Shown: one piece after another, positions 1 to 8,323 of the stretch
Layout of the letters: each line of letters starts with the position of its first letter
Numbering within the stretch: the first letter of the stretch is position 1
NCBI GenBank assembly: GCA_934426285.1
Contig: CAKRYE010000019.1
Coordinates: 1-37,316, forward strand
DNA length: 37,316 nucleotides
Reading direction: 5' to 3'
Source of the DNA: an uncultured Blautia sp.
GTDB lineage: Bacteria; Bacillota; Clostridia; Lachnospirales; Lachnospiraceae
Program-made: the position numbers and the translations under genes
The notes under the pieces: generated by a model
Told to the model about the DNA's origin: nothing
The model's input: only the letters and a program-made list of their open reading frames with translations
Databases searched by the model: none

Positions 1-209
1 TCAAAGTGTCCTTTTTCCGGTTTGTTAACAAGGCTTTCTCTGATATCGCCGAATCCAACCTGAACTGCAGCGTATCCATCGTTCTCTTCTGTCTTAACCT
101 GAGTTACGACACAAGGACCAGCCTGTAAAACTGTTACCGGAATTAACTGGCCTTCTTCATTGAAGATCTGAGTCATTCCGACTTTAGTAGCTAAAATAGC
201 TTTCTTCAT
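1..209 (-). CDS. rplC: 50S ribosomal protein L3 (5' part only)
   Basis: This is the first 69 residues of ribosomal protein L3; the rest lies beyond the left edge of the window. The start reads [16 protein letters not shown], the typical bacterial L3 N-terminus, and an internal stretch containing [14 protein letters not shown] is also typical. L3 binds 23S rRNA near the peptidyl-transferase centre and is an early assembly protein. The ATG at 209 is preceded by a strong purine-rich ribosome binding site. The gene follows rpsJ after 86 bases on the same strand, the standard S10 operon order, so it is presumably co-transcribed from the promoter near 870. Confidence 0.95.
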   Translation of the reverse strand, partial: MKKAILATKVGMTQIFNEEGQLIPVTVLQAGPCVVTQVKTEENDGYAAVQVGFGDIRESLVNKPEKGHF

Positions 210-295
210 TTCTTTCTTCCTCCTTATAGCGGATTACCATAAAGGCAATCATATAGTTTTTTGAAATGCCCAAGGGACATTTAAAAACGAGTTAA

Positions 296-613
296 TTATT
301 TGTTTTTCATCTTGATATCGATGTGAACACCTGCAGGCATTTCCAGTCTGGAAAGTGCATCTACTGTTTTCTGAGTTGGTGTCATGATATCGATGAGTCT
401 CTTATGAGTTCTCTGCTCGAACTGCTCTCTGGAATCTTTGTATTTGTGAACAGCTCTTAAGATTGTAACAACTTCCTTCTTAGTCGGAAGCGGAACCGGT
501 CCGCTAACTGTTGCTCCGTTCTTTTTAACAGTCTCGATGATTTTTGCTGCAGATGCATCTACTAACTGATGATCATAAGCCTTTAATGTGATTCTCATTA
601 CCTGATTTGCCAT
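296..613 (-). CDS. rpsJ: 30S ribosomal protein S10
   Basis: This complete 105-residue protein has the usual S10 length. It shows S10 signatures throughout: the start [15 protein letters not shown], the segment [16 protein letters not shown], and the conserved [11 protein letters not shown] motif. S10 is part of the small-subunit head and also serves as NusE in antitermination complexes. The ATG at 613 follows a GGAGGAG ribosome binding site. It is the first gene of the S10 operon here and precedes rplC. A leader of about 230 bases separates it from a good vegetative promoter. Confidence 0.98.
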   Translation of the reverse strand: MANQVMRITLKAYDHQLVDASAAKIIETVKKNGATVSGPVPLPTKKEVVTILRAVHKYKDSREQFEQRTHKRLIDIMTPTQKTVDALSRLEMPAGVHIDIKMKNK

Positions 614-840
614 AAAAAAAGTCTCCTCCTATTCGTACTTTTCAAGCAGTACGACAAGCGGCGACTGTACACATCTCCGTGTGTGTCATCAAATTTTTCC
701 ACACACGCCCATCCCACGATGGTCTTTCTGAACTTGTACAGTGACTTGTCGTCAGTTTTTAAACTTGACATTCGCTCCACGGAAAACCTGCCAGCTTTGT
801 GGCAGCAACCTCGCGCTTCATTGCTATCAATGTCACAACA
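614..840 (-). promoter_or_regulatory. Structured 5' leader of the S10 operon
   Basis: About 230 transcribed but non-coding bases lie between the promoter and rpsJ. Several paired elements are visible: ACGACAAG (651-658) with CTTGTCGT (745-752), ACTGTACA (664-671) with TGTACAGT (735-742), CTGCCA (788-793) with TGGCAG (800-805), and GACATT (767-772) with AATGTC (829-834). These make two nested domains, one close to the start codon and one at the 5' end. In many bacteria S10 operon leaders mediate autoregulation by a ribosomal protein such as L4. That role here is inferred from position and structure, and I cannot assign a specific leader family. Confidence 0.6.
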
Positions 841-846
841 AATAGG

Positions 847-875
847 AGTATACACGACCTTTTGGGAAATTGCAA
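847..875 (-). promoter_or_regulatory. Vegetative promoter of the S10 operon
   Basis: On the minus strand TTGCAA (870-875) and TATACT (847-852) are separated by exactly 17 bases. This is a near-consensus sigma-A promoter, placed to give a leader of about 230 bases before rpsJ. The region just upstream is A/T-rich, as expected for a strong ribosomal-protein promoter. Confidence 0.75.
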
Positions 876-961
876 GTATTTTTTTTACTTTTTTATTTTT
901 TGTTAATTCTACCCTGTGATCAGGTATTCGCACGAAAAATGCAGACATTTTGCACAATAAC

Positions 962-998
962 AAATGCGAAACCCGAATTTATATCAGATTTCGCATTT
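962..998 (-). terminator. Hairpin after the S26-like membrane protein gene
   Basis: The ten-base arms AAATGCGAAA (962-971) and TTTCGCATTT (989-998) are perfect inverted repeats. They start 9 bases after the stop of the upstream gene. The T-rich part of the stem end could act as the tail of an intrinsic terminator, although no long U run follows. It probably separates that gene from the S10 promoter. Confidence 0.55.
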
Positions 999-1006
999 AC
1001 TCATTT

Positions 1007-2104
1007 CTAATTCTGTTTTTCCCCAGATGCAGGTTTGTCGCCGGCTACAATATCTGAGTAATCAAAAAGTGTAACCTTTGTAATATCATCCTTCACTATA
1101 TCAGGGGCATCTCCCTGGTTTTTGGCACTCTCTGCAATCTGTGCTGCTGACCACACCGGGATCGCCATACGTCTTATAGGAAGTGATTCTGTTTCTTCTT
1201 CCTCATCCACAGGTGCTTCCGGCTTCTGTTTTTCTTCTTCCAATGCTTCCTTTAGATGTGTCACAATATTCTCTGTAGGAGAAATCACTACTTCTTTCTC
1301 CGGTTCTTCTGGCTGCGCCTCCGGCTCATCTGCTGTCGCTGCTGCAATTTCCTTTTTCAGCAGCTCATGAGCCTCGCTGGTAGCAGTCTGTACTGTAACC
1401 GGCTTTTCGTTATCCGTTTCCAGTTCATCCTCATAGATTGTATCCACGAAACCACCGGTACGAATTTTTTTCCTGGGGGCATCTGCTCCCTTTCGGTTCT
1501 GCTTTTCTTCTTTTCTGATCTGTTTTTCTTCTTCTTTATATCTCCGCTGTCTGGCTTTTTCTTCCCGTTTCAGCTCTTTCTTGCTTTTCACATAACCGGG
1601 CTCTGTATCCATCTCATCATAATCATCCTGAGGATCTTTCTTCCACAGCTCTGCTATAATATAGAGGATAATCAGAAAAAGTACAGCCAGTCCCAGAATA
1701 ATAAGTCCTTCAATACTTTCAGTGGCGATCAGAAGATATCCTACATATCCTATAGTGATCACTACCTTGGGGAAGTACTCCTTCGCCTGTACTGTAAGAG
1801 CTTTCTCTTTGGAATTGGAAGCATCGATGACCTGAAAGGTCTTATTCTCCTGGTCGATCTCGGTGATCATATATTTGTAAGCCTTGGAATCTCCCTGATA
1901 AAGAATGGAATCTCCCACAGCCGCTTCCTCTGTTTTCACAGGAATTGCATAGGTAACTGATCCCATCGGAAGATTGGTTTCCTTACTGGAGTCATCCAGG
2001 ATCTCTGTTGTAATTCCCAGAAAAGGCGGAACAGCCAGGCCGACAACGCATATAATAGTACAGATAACAATAAAATGTACAATAAATTTCAAAAACTTCG
2101 ACAT
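1007..2104 (-). CDS. Membrane protein with signal-peptidase-I (S26)-like layout, probably not catalytic
   Basis: This 365-residue protein has a membrane segment at residues 7-30, a beta-rich extracytoplasmic part of about 100 residues, a second membrane segment at about 130-152, and a long charged cytoplasmic tail rich in Lys/Glu. The extracytoplasmic part resembles S26/SipW signal peptidases in phrases such as MGSVTYAIPV and VGDSILYQ. However, the position where the catalytic Ser-Met would be expected reads N-L-P-M-G-S, and I see no clear Ser/Lys dyad. I infer a non-catalytic relative or scaffold. The gene stands alone between terminators, downstream of the HPr-like gene. Function unknown. 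Confidence 0.6.
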   Translation of the reverse strand: MSKFLKFIVHFIVICTIICVVGLAVPPFLGITTEILDDSSKETNLPMGSVTYAIPVKTEEAAVGDSILYQGDSKAYKYMITEIDQENKTFQVIDASNSKEKALTVQAKEYFPKVVITIGYVGYLLIATESIEGLIILGLAVLFLIILYIIAELWKKDPQDDYDEMDTEPGYVKSKKELKREEKARQRRYKEEEKQIRKEEKQNRKGADAPRKKIRTGGFVDTIYEDELETDNEKPVTVQTATSEAHELLKKEIAAATADEPEAQPEEPEKEVVISPTENIVTHLKEALEEEKQKPEAPVDEEEETESLPIRRMAIPVWSAAQIAESAKNQGDAPDIVKDDITKVTLFDYSDIVAGDKPASGEKQN

Positions 2105-2136
2105 AGGTAATGCCCCTCATTTCTTCTAATCTCTCA

Positions 2137-2178
2137 AAAACACATCCAGAAAGCGGTCTTCCTTTCCGGATGTGTTTT
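2137..2178 (-). terminator. Intrinsic terminator after the HPr-like gene
   Basis: AAAACACATCC (2137-2147) pairs with GGATGTGTTTT (2168-2178), with further pairing of GAAAG and CTTTC inside. On the minus strand the stem ends in a T run. It lies 19 bases after the stop at 2197 and closes the tcdA-murB-rapZ-whiA-HPr unit. Confidence 0.8.
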
Positions 2179-2196
2179 CAGTTTTCAGATCAATAA

Positions 2197-2451
2197 TTAC
2201 TGATTACTCAGATACTGCTCAATACTGTTCATAGCAGCCTCTTCATCCTCACCATTTGTTGAAAGGGTTATCTCCTCACCAGAATCAAGTCCCAGAGTCA
2301 TCATACCCATGATGCTCTTTGCATTTACCCTTTTCTTTCCAATCTCTACATATATCTCGCTGTTAAACTGGCTTGCCACCTGTACCAGCTGTGCCACAGG
2401 GCGTGCCTCCAGACCGGTTGACAGGTTAATGGTGATTGGTTTTTTAATCAT
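2197..2451 (-). CDS. HPr-like/Crh-like protein with Glu at position 15
   Basis: This 84-residue protein of the HPr family keeps the regulatory Ser46 region (NAKSIMGMM) but reads GLEARPV where HPr has GLHARPA. The phosphorylatable His15 is therefore Glu. Without His15 it cannot take phosphate from enzyme I, so it is unlikely to work in PTS sugar transport. B. subtilis Crh, also encoded beside whiA, has Gln at this position and acts only through Ser46 phosphorylation by HPr kinase and binding to CcpA or other partners. A comparable regulatory role is inferred here. The start codon overlaps the whiA stop by four bases (ATGA), so translation is coupled. Confidence 0.85.
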   Translation of the reverse strand: MIKKPITINLSTGLEARPVAQLVQVASQFNSEIYVEIGKKRVNAKSIMGMMTLGLDSGEEITLSTNGEDEEAAMNSIEQYLSNQ

Positions 2452-3407
2452 AATACTTCTCCTCCTTGTTTCTCCCGCAGTTCGTCAGCCAGTTCACTCA
2501 GCTTTCTGAGCCTGTGATTGACTCCCGATTTGCCCACCTGCGGATTCAACATCATCCCTAATTCTTTTAATGTAGCTTCCGGATATTGCATCCTCAACTC
2601 TGCGATCTGTACAAGACCCTCATTCAGCTGCTCAAACCCTATTGTCTGCTGAATCAGTCTAATATCCTCCATCTGCTTGACAGCCGCATTTACCGTTTTA
2701 TTAATGTTCGCAGTTTCACAGTTCACTTTTCTGTTAATGGAATTTCTCATTTCCTTCAGAATGCGGATGTTTTCCAGGTCCATCAATGCCACATTCGCTT
2801 CCATTACGGCCAGCATGTCTACAATCTGTGCGCCCTCCTTCACATAGACCACATGTGATTTCTTACGCTGCACGATCTTGGCATCCACTGAAAAGCTACG
2901 AATAATTGTCTGCAGTTCTCTGGCCTTCCTCTCATTGGGATATACAATTTCAAAATGATACCCCTTCTCCGGATCACTGATGGAACCGGATGCAAGAAAA
3001 GCCCCCCTGATATACGCCCTCTTACAGCAATTCTGCTGCACTACCAGCAGATCCTGCAGAAAAAGCGAATCATGGTCTTTACTGTCCGGGGCCAGCTTTG
3101 CCGCCTGAAGAATTGCCTGGATCTCTTCTGGTCTGGATATCTCAATTGTGTATACCTTGACCCATTTCAGATGACTGCTCTCCCGCACAGATACTTCTTT
3201 CTCTATATTAAATGTTTTTTGCAATAATGTAAAGCACTTTCTTGCAACTGCTTCATTTTCTATCTGGATTTTAAGTTTATCCCCCTGAGGCAGATGCTGT
3301 AATTTTCCGCAGGAACAAAGAATAGCAGCCAGTTCTGCGATCATACAGTGTCTTGCCGTTCCCACCTGTCTGGAAAGTTCTTCTTTCACCATCCCTGAAA
3401 AAGACAT
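2448..3407 (-). CDS. whiA: Sporulation/division regulator WhiA
   Basis: This 319-residue protein matches the WhiA family in length and layout: an N-terminal LAGLIDADG-homing-endonuclease-like fold (about residues 1-190, including AYIRGAFLASGS) and a C-terminal helix-turn-helix (about 220-310, including LKELGMMLNPQVGKSG and HRLRKLSELA). WhiA binds DNA and influences cell division and chromosome segregation in Gram-positive bacteria. The gene lies 9 bases after rapZ and overlaps the HPr-like gene by 4 bases. This is the conserved Firmicute rapZ-whiA-crh/hpr cluster, but without the yvcK (glmR) gene that often sits between rapZ and whiA. Confidence 0.95.
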   Translation of the reverse strand: MSFSGMVKEELSRQVGTARHCMIAELAAILCSCGKLQHLPQGDKLKIQIENEAVARKCFTLLQKTFNIEKEVSVRESSHLKWVKVYTIEISRPEEIQAILQAAKLAPDSKDHDSLFLQDLLVVQQNCCKRAYIRGAFLASGSISDPEKGYHFEIVYPNERKARELQTIIRSFSVDAKIVQRKKSHVVYVKEGAQIVDMLAVMEANVALMDLENIRILKEMRNSINRKVNCETANINKTVNAAVKQMEDIRLIQQTIGFEQLNEGLVQIAELRMQYPEATLKELGMMLNPQVGKSGVNHRLRKLSELADELREKQGGEVL

Positions 3408-3416
3408 TTCCCGGTC

Positions 3417-4304
3417 TCACCTCTCATGTTTTTTTAGCAGTCTGTCCTTGCCTATATCTCTGTGTTCCAGACGGAATCCATACCTTTCATTCCCGGACAG
3501 CCTGGAATATAATTCTCTGGCCAAAGTCACAGAACGGTGCTTTCCACCTGTACATCCAATGGCAATGACCAGATTGGTCTTGCCTTCCTTTACATAGTTG
3601 GGGATCAGAAAATTGATCATATCCTCCAGCTTATCTGCAAACTTCCTGGCAGTATCACAGTTCATTACATAATTGAACACTCCATCGTCCATTCCTGTCA
3701 TAGGACGGAGTTCATCCACATAATATGGATTGGGCAGAAAGCGCACATCAAACACCAGATCCGCATCAGCCGGTATCCCATACTTAAACCCAAAGGAAAG
3801 CACAGAAACCATCATATTGCAGAAATCCTGATTTGCCACAAAAATCCTCTCTATTTCCTGCTTTAGCTCCCGTGTAAGCAAATGGCTGGTATCTATAATA
3901 TAATCTGCCCTTTTTTTGAGGAACTGCATTTTTTCTCTTTCCAGGCGGATTCCGTCATCCACTCTGCCCCCCATAGCCAGAGGATGGCTTCTGCGTGTTT
4001 CCTTGTAGCGCTTCACCAGCACACTGTCCTCTGCATCCAGGAAAAGGATCTCAAACTCATATCCTGCTTTCTTCATCCGATCCAGCACAGCCTCCAGCTC
4101 ATCCAGGGATCTGCCGCTGCGGGCATCAATTCCCAGTGCCACATTCTGTACATCCTCTCCATGTATTTCCGGCATCAGAGATGCGAATTTCTCCAACAAC
4201 GGAATAGGAAGATTATCCACACAAAAATAATTCGCATCCTCAAGCATTTTCAATGCTGCTGTTTTTCCTGCCCCTGATACTCCCGTCACGATCACAAAAC
4301 GCAT
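3417..4304 (-). CDS. rapZ: RapZ/YvcJ family nucleotide-binding protein
   Basis: This 295-residue protein begins MRFVIVTGVSGAGKT, an N-terminal Walker A P-loop at about residues 8-15, followed by the family's CVDNLP motif. The C-terminal half carries IGCTGGKHRSV, a hallmark of the RapZ C-terminal domain. In E. coli RapZ is an RNA adaptor controlling glmS through GlmZ; in Firmicutes YvcJ binds and hydrolyses nucleotides and has a less certain role. The ATG at 4304 has a GGAG-type ribosome binding site. It lies 19 bases downstream of murB and 9 upstream of whiA, so it is part of one operon. Confidence 0.95.
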   Translation of the reverse strand: MRFVIVTGVSGAGKTAALKMLEDANYFCVDNLPIPLLEKFASLMPEIHGEDVQNVALGIDARSGRSLDELEAVLDRMKKAGYEFEILFLDAEDSVLVKRYKETRRSHPLAMGGRVDDGIRLEREKMQFLKKRADYIIDTSHLLTRELKQEIERIFVANQDFCNMMVSVLSFGFKYGIPADADLVFDVRFLPNPYYVDELRPMTGMDDGVFNYVMNCDTARKFADKLEDMINFLIPNYVKEGKTNLVIAIGCTGGKHRSVTLARELYSRLSGNERYGFRLEHRDIGKDRLLKKHER

Positions 4305-4323
4305 GATTTATCTCCTGTTCTGT

Positions 4324-5235
4324 CTAAAATTCTCCAAGGAATTTCACTTCCGGTTCCAGTGTTACGCCAAACTGCTCCTGAACCTTTTCCCTGACATTCT
4401 CTATCAATGTAAGTACATCTGCTGCTGTTGCATTTCCTTTATTGATCACAAAGCCACAATGCTTTTCTGATACCTGAGCATCCCCTACCTGATAGCCTCT
4501 CAGGCCTGCATCCATGATCAGCTTCCCTGCAAAATATCCTTCCGGTCTTTTGAAGGTACTTCCTGCACTTGGATATTCCAGCGGCTGTTTGCTCACTCTC
4601 TTTTCTGTCAGATCCTTTGTTATGTCTCTGATCTTATCCATATCTCCCTGTTCCAGAACAAGCCTTGCCTCCAGGACCAGATAACCGGCTTTTTTGATCC
4701 GGCTGGTTCTGTAGCCCATCTCCAGCTTTTCCACAGGAAGTGTAAGGATCTCTCCCTGTTCTGTCATAACAACTGCTTCCTTCAGCACATCCTTCAGCTC
4801 TCCGCCGTAGGCACCGGCATTCATAAATACAGCTCCTCCCAGAGTTCCCGGAATCCCACCTGCAAATTCAAATCCGGTCAGGGATGCGTTCCTTGCAGCT
4901 GCCGCGATCTGGGAAAGCAGTGCTCCTGAAGAAGCACAGATTTCATTTCCTTCTACTGAAATATTGCTGAAATTACGGTACAGCTGTATGATCACACCTC
5001 TGTATCCCTTATCACTTACCAGCAGGTTACTTCCATTTCCCAGTATAAAATACGGAAGCTCCTCCTCACGACATATTTCCAGTATCCCCCTTACCTCATC
5101 TACCGTAGACGGAAGTAAGAAGAAATCCGCCGGACCTCCGATACGGAAAGTAGTATGGCGTTTCATAGGCTCATCTACAAGTACCCTGTCCTTTCCCAGC
5201 AGATTCCAAAATTTCTCTATTACTTTCTGATTCAC
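4324..5235 (-). CDS. murB: UDP-N-acetylenolpyruvoylglucosamine reductase MurB
   Basis: This 303-residue MurB catalyses the NADPH-dependent second step of UDP-MurNAc synthesis in the cytoplasm. FAD-binding signatures are present (ILGNGSNLLVSD at about residue 60 and GIPGTLGGAVFMNAGAYGGE at about 128). The active-site serine motif PSAGSTFKRP is at about 222, and a C-terminal Glu lies in LEPEVKFLG. The length and the missing extra loop fit the shorter Gram-positive class. It is the second gene of the tcdA-like/murB/rapZ/whiA/HPr unit, 5 bases after the preceding gene. Confidence 0.97.
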   Translation of the reverse strand: MNQKVIEKFWNLLGKDRVLVDEPMKRHTTFRIGGPADFFLLPSTVDEVRGILEICREEELPYFILGNGSNLLVSDKGYRGVIIQLYRNFSNISVEGNEICASSGALLSQIAAAARNASLTGFEFAGGIPGTLGGAVFMNAGAYGGELKDVLKEAVVMTEQGEILTLPVEKLEMGYRTSRIKKAGYLVLEARLVLEQGDMDKIRDITKDLTEKRVSKQPLEYPSAGSTFKRPEGYFAGKLIMDAGLRGYQVGDAQVSEKHCGFVINKGNATAADVLTLIENVREKVQEQFGVTLEPEVKFLGEF

Positions 5236-5240
5236 AGATT

Positions 5241-5996
5241 CTATTCCTCATACTTTCTATTTTTATTTTTCCTGCCCATTCTCTTTCCCCTGGGCTGACT
5301 GTCCGATTCTTTCCCCAGAAGGTCTCTCACCACTGCTCCTGCCAGCATAAATCCTGCTGTCCCCGCTACAAAGGAAAGACTGTCCCCCTCTTGGCTGTTT
5401 TCTGTTTTCCAGTCATTTTTTTCTCTGGAACAAAGCACCTTTACCTTTCGGATTCCTTTTTTTCGAAGCTGGGTACGGACCACCCTGGCCAGCGGGCCTA
5501 CACCGGTTCTGGAAATATCCATAACCTCAAGTCTGGACGGATCCAGCTTATCCCAGACATCCATACAGGAAATCACCGGAGTTTTGCTTCTTTTTGCATT
5601 TTCGATCAACAGCACCTTGGAAGCTGCATTGTCAATGGTGTCTACAATATAATCATAATTACTCAGATCAAACATTCCTGCTGTTTCTTCATTATAAAAG
5701 GTCTCATAGGTATGAACCAGTATTTCCTCATCAATATCTCTGATCCTTGCCTTGGCTACCTGCACATTGCTCTCGCCAACAGTAGAATGAAGGGCATAGA
5801 AGGTTCTGTTTATATCATTTACAGATACCTTTCCATTATCCACAAGGGTCAGACTTGCCACCCCACATCTGGCCAGTGCCTCAGCTACACAGGAACCTAC
5901 ACCTCCCAGACCGAAGACTGCGATCCTGGACCGCCCCAGTACATCAGCCACAGCAGTTTTGGCCAGAACCTTTGCCCCTGAAAATGCCTCCGCCAT
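5241..5996 (-). CDS. tcdA: ThiF/E1-like tRNA threonylcarbamoyladenosine dehydratase
   Basis: This E1-like adenylating enzyme probably converts the tRNA t6A37 base to its cyclic form. The glycine-rich nucleotide-binding loop VFGLGGVGSCVAEALAR lies near the N-terminus, followed by VNDINRTFYAL, the TIDNAASK segment, and a C-terminal GVGPLARVVRTQLRKKG typical of the TcdA/CsdL branch. I chose the ATG at 5996 because GGAGGAGG sits 7 bases upstream; an in-frame upstream ATG at 6029 exists but has no such site. That gives 251 residues, close to family length. The tail is short and basic (KRMGRKNKNRK). First gene of its operon. Confidence 0.85.
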   Translation of the reverse strand: MAEAFSGAKVLAKTAVADVLGRSRIAVFGLGGVGSCVAEALARCGVASLTLVDNGKVSVNDINRTFYALHSTVGESNVQVAKARIRDIDEEILVHTYETFYNEETAGMFDLSNYDYIVDTIDNAASKVLLIENAKRSKTPVISCMDVWDKLDPSRLEVMDISRTGVGPLARVVRTQLRKKGIRKVKVLCSREKNDWKTENSQEGDSLSFVAGTAGFMLAGAVVRDLLGKESDSQPRGKRMGRKNKNRKYEE

Positions 5997-6142
5997 ACAT
6001 AAACCTCCTCCAACTCTCTTCATCTGCAATCAGACAAAGCTTTAGCAAAAGCCAGTCTGTCCATGCCAACGATATTTCTAATTATACTATCTATCCCTGT
6101 AAAAGTACAGTTTTTCATACATTCCCCTATATTTTCCATTTA

Positions 6143-6171
6143 TGTATAGTTTTCCGGCATCTGTGCATACT
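6143..6171 (+). promoter_or_regulatory. Candidate sigma-G-type promoter of the spoVA cluster
   Basis: TGTATA (6143-6148) and CATACT (6166-6171) are 17 bases apart, close to the forespore sigma-F/G consensus (G-N-A-T-R at -35, CATNNTA-like at -10). They lie about 70 bases before spoVAB. spoVA operons are sigma-G targets in B. subtilis, so this is a plausible start point, inferred from sequence alone. Confidence 0.5.
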
Positions 6172-6242
6172 GATTTCTAAATGGCAGCCGTCTTTTGAAG
6201 GGGCAATTTTCTTTACTACATCCATTTTTTTAGGAGGTATTT

Positions 6243-6662
6243 ATGTTTCAATATATTTTTCTCGGCTTTGTAGGGCTCTGCTCCGGTGTGATCATAGCCG
6301 GCGGGATCACCGGACTTCTTATAGGCCTTTCCATTGTCCCCCGCTATGCAGGGATCACCCGGACTGCAGACCATATTCTCTTATATGAAGACCTGGCACT
6401 CCTGGGTACAGTTACCGGAAATCTGTTTTATCTTTTTCAGTGGAAGCTTCCTCTGGGATCTCCTTTTCTCATGCTGTACGGGATTTTTTCCGGAATTTTC
6501 CTGGGCGGATGGATCATGGCCCTGGCAGAAATGGCAGATGTTTTTCCCATCTTCACCAGAAGGATCCGTTTCCAAAAAGGACTTTCTATTGTAGTCCTCT
6601 GTGTTGCCCTTGGAAAAACCACAGGCTCCCTGATCTATTATTTCAACAGATGGCTGCCCTGA
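6243..6662 (+). CDS. spoVAB: Stage V sporulation protein AB
   Basis: This 139-residue integral membrane protein has about four or five hydrophobic segments, the length of B. subtilis SpoVAB (141). Typical features are the glycine-rich first helix (GVIIAGGITGLLIGL), the IVPRYAGITRT loop, and the LAEMADVFPIFTRRI stretch. SpoVA proteins form the channel in the forespore inner membrane that moves dipicolinic acid during sporulation and germination. The ATG follows GGAGGTATTT. It is first in the cluster here, although spoVAA normally precedes it. Confidence 0.9.
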   Translation: MFQYIFLGFVGLCSGVIIAGGITGLLIGLSIVPRYAGITRTADHILLYEDLALLGTVTGNLFYLFQWKLPLGSPFLMLYGIFSGIFLGGWIMALAEMADVFPIFTRRIRFQKGLSIVVLCVALGKTTGSLIYYFNRWLP

Positions 6663-6773
6663 TTTGGTCAGCAATAGCACCATTATAAATAGAATCCCTC
6701 AAAAAGTCAAAATAAGAAGTATATTCTTTGTTCTTTTTTCACACACTAAATAAAAACAGAAGGGAGGATGTCT

Positions 6774-7235
6774 ATGACTTCTGAAAAAAAGCAGCAACAA
6801 TATAAAAAATATGTAAAGCAGATAACTCCCACCCACAGCCTGGGACTAAATATGCTGAAAGCCTTCCTCACAGGCGGTCTTATCTGCATGTTTGGACAGC
6901 TGATCCTGCATTACGCATACAGCCTTGGCCTGGACAGGGAATCTGCCGCTTCCTGGTGTTCCCTGATCCTGATATTGATCAGCGTCCTGCTTACAGGCCT
7001 GAATCTTTATTCCAAAATCGGCAGGTTCGCAGGTGCCGGAAGCCTTGTTCCCATCACCGGCTTCGCCAATTCCGTTGCAGCCTCAGCGATTGAATACAAG
7101 GTGGAAGGCCATGTATTCGGAATCGGCTGTAAAATATTTACCATTGCCGGGCCTGTGATCCTGTACGGAATCCTGAGTTCCTGGATTCTGGGCCTTATCT
7201 ACTATCTTCTGAAAATAACGGGGGTACTTTCATGA
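6774..7235 (+). CDS. spoVAC: Stage V sporulation protein AC
   Basis: This 153-residue membrane protein has the SpoVAC N-terminus (YKKYVKQITPTHSLGLNMLKAF in sense) and the conserved RFAGAGSLVPITGFANS motif in the middle. SpoVAC is a mechanosensitive-channel-like subunit of the dipicolinic acid channel. Two ATGs are possible. GGAGG directly abuts the one at 6768, so the one at 6774, with 6-base spacing, is preferred. The stop overlaps the spoVAD start as ATGA. A gap of 111 bases separates it from spoVAB, so a second promoter is possible. Confidence 0.95.
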   Translation: MTSEKKQQQYKKYVKQITPTHSLGLNMLKAFLTGGLICMFGQLILHYAYSLGLDRESAASWCSLILILISVLLTGLNLYSKIGRFAGAGSLVPITGFANSVAASAIEYKVEGHVFGIGCKIFTIAGPVILYGILSSWILGLIYYLLKITGVLS

Positions 7236-8305
7236 CAAAACAATACACCTGCGGAGCTTCCAGTATTTCCTTTCAAGAACCTGTGTTTATCCAAAGCTGT
7301 GCCTCTGTAACCGGCCCAAAAGAAGGAGACGGTCCTCTGGGCTCCTGCTTTGATATGATCTGTCCGGATCCCATGTTCGGTACTTCCACCTGGGAAGCAG
7401 CAGAAAGCGCTATGCAGAAAGAGGCAGCCACACTGGCCATCGGAAAAGCAGGCCTGAAGCCCTCAGATATCCGTCTGCTTTTTGCAGGTGACCTGCTGGC
7501 ACAGACAGCAGCCTCTTCCTTCGGCACTGCTGGTATGGGGATTCCCTTCTACGGTCTGTTCAGCGCCTGCTCTACCATGGGAGAAGCCCTCTCCCTGTCC
7601 GCCCTCTGCATTGCTGCCGGATACGGAGAACATATCCTGTGCGCAACCTCCAGCCACTTTTGCAGTGCGGAAAAAGAATTCCGTTTTCCCCTGGGCTACG
7701 GAAATCAAAGACCCTTATCTGCTACCTGGACAGTTACCGGTGCCGGTGCCTGCGTACTTGGCAGCCAGCCGCCTCTCCCTGCATCAGGAAAATCCCGTCC
7801 TCTCCGCAGCGGACACAGCTGTATCGCCATTACCGGCCTGACAACCGGCAGACTGGTGGATTACGGACTGAAAGATTCCATGAACATGGGTGGCTGTATG
7901 GCTCCTGCTGCCTGTGACACGATCCATCAGAATTTTCTGGATTTTCACCGGACACCTGCAGACTATGACGCCATTTTTACCGGTGACCTGGGAGCAGTAG
8001 GGCAGAAAATCCTGATAGATCTGCTGTATCAAAAAGGGTATGATATCTGTCCCTGCCACCAGGACTGTGGAATCCTGATCTACGACTCCCAAAAGCAGGA
8101 CACCCACTCTGGTGGAAGTGGCTGCGGCTGTGCAGCCTCTGTTCTGAGCAGCTATATCCTGCCAAAGCTTCTTGTCGGAAAATGGAAACGGATTCTTTTT
8201 GTCCCCACCGGAGCCCTTCTTTCCAAGGTCAGCTTCAATGAAGGCGACACCATCCCCGGCATCGCCCATGCAGTAGTAATTGAAAAATACGAAATCACTT
8301 CATAA
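7232..8305 (+). CDS. spoVAD: Stage V sporulation protein AD
   Basis: This 357-residue protein has the thiolase-like fold of SpoVAD, the soluble subunit that binds dipicolinic acid on the forespore membrane. Recognisable parts include GTSTWEAAESAMQKEA near residue 50, GLFSACSTMGEALSLSA at about 110, and GGSGCGCAASVLSSYILP near the C-terminus. Length is close to that of B. subtilis SpoVAD (338). Its start overlaps the spoVAC stop by four bases, so the two are translationally coupled, and spoVAE follows after 18 bases. Confidence 0.96.
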   Translation: MTKQYTCGASSISFQEPVFIQSCASVTGPKEGDGPLGSCFDMICPDPMFGTSTWEAAESAMQKEAATLAIGKAGLKPSDIRLLFAGDLLAQTAASSFGTAGMGIPFYGLFSACSTMGEALSLSALCIAAGYGEHILCATSSHFCSAEKEFRFPLGYGNQRPLSATWTVTGAGACVLGSQPPLPASGKSRPLRSGHSCIAITGLTTGRLVDYGLKDSMNMGGCMAPAACDTIHQNFLDFHRTPADYDAIFTGDLGAVGQKILIDLLYQKGYDICPCHQDCGILIYDSQKQDTHSGGSGCGCAASVLSSYILPKLLVGKWKRILFVPTGALLSKVSFNEGDTIPGIAHAVVIEKYEITS

Positions 8306-8323
8306 TAAAAGGAGGTTCCTATT

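Noticed and set aside
1256..1960. Plus-strand open frame of 234 codons inside the S26-like gene
   Set aside because: It is antisense to a gene with clear membrane and charged segments, has no ribosome binding site, and its translation is a Phe/Leu-rich shadow of that gene.
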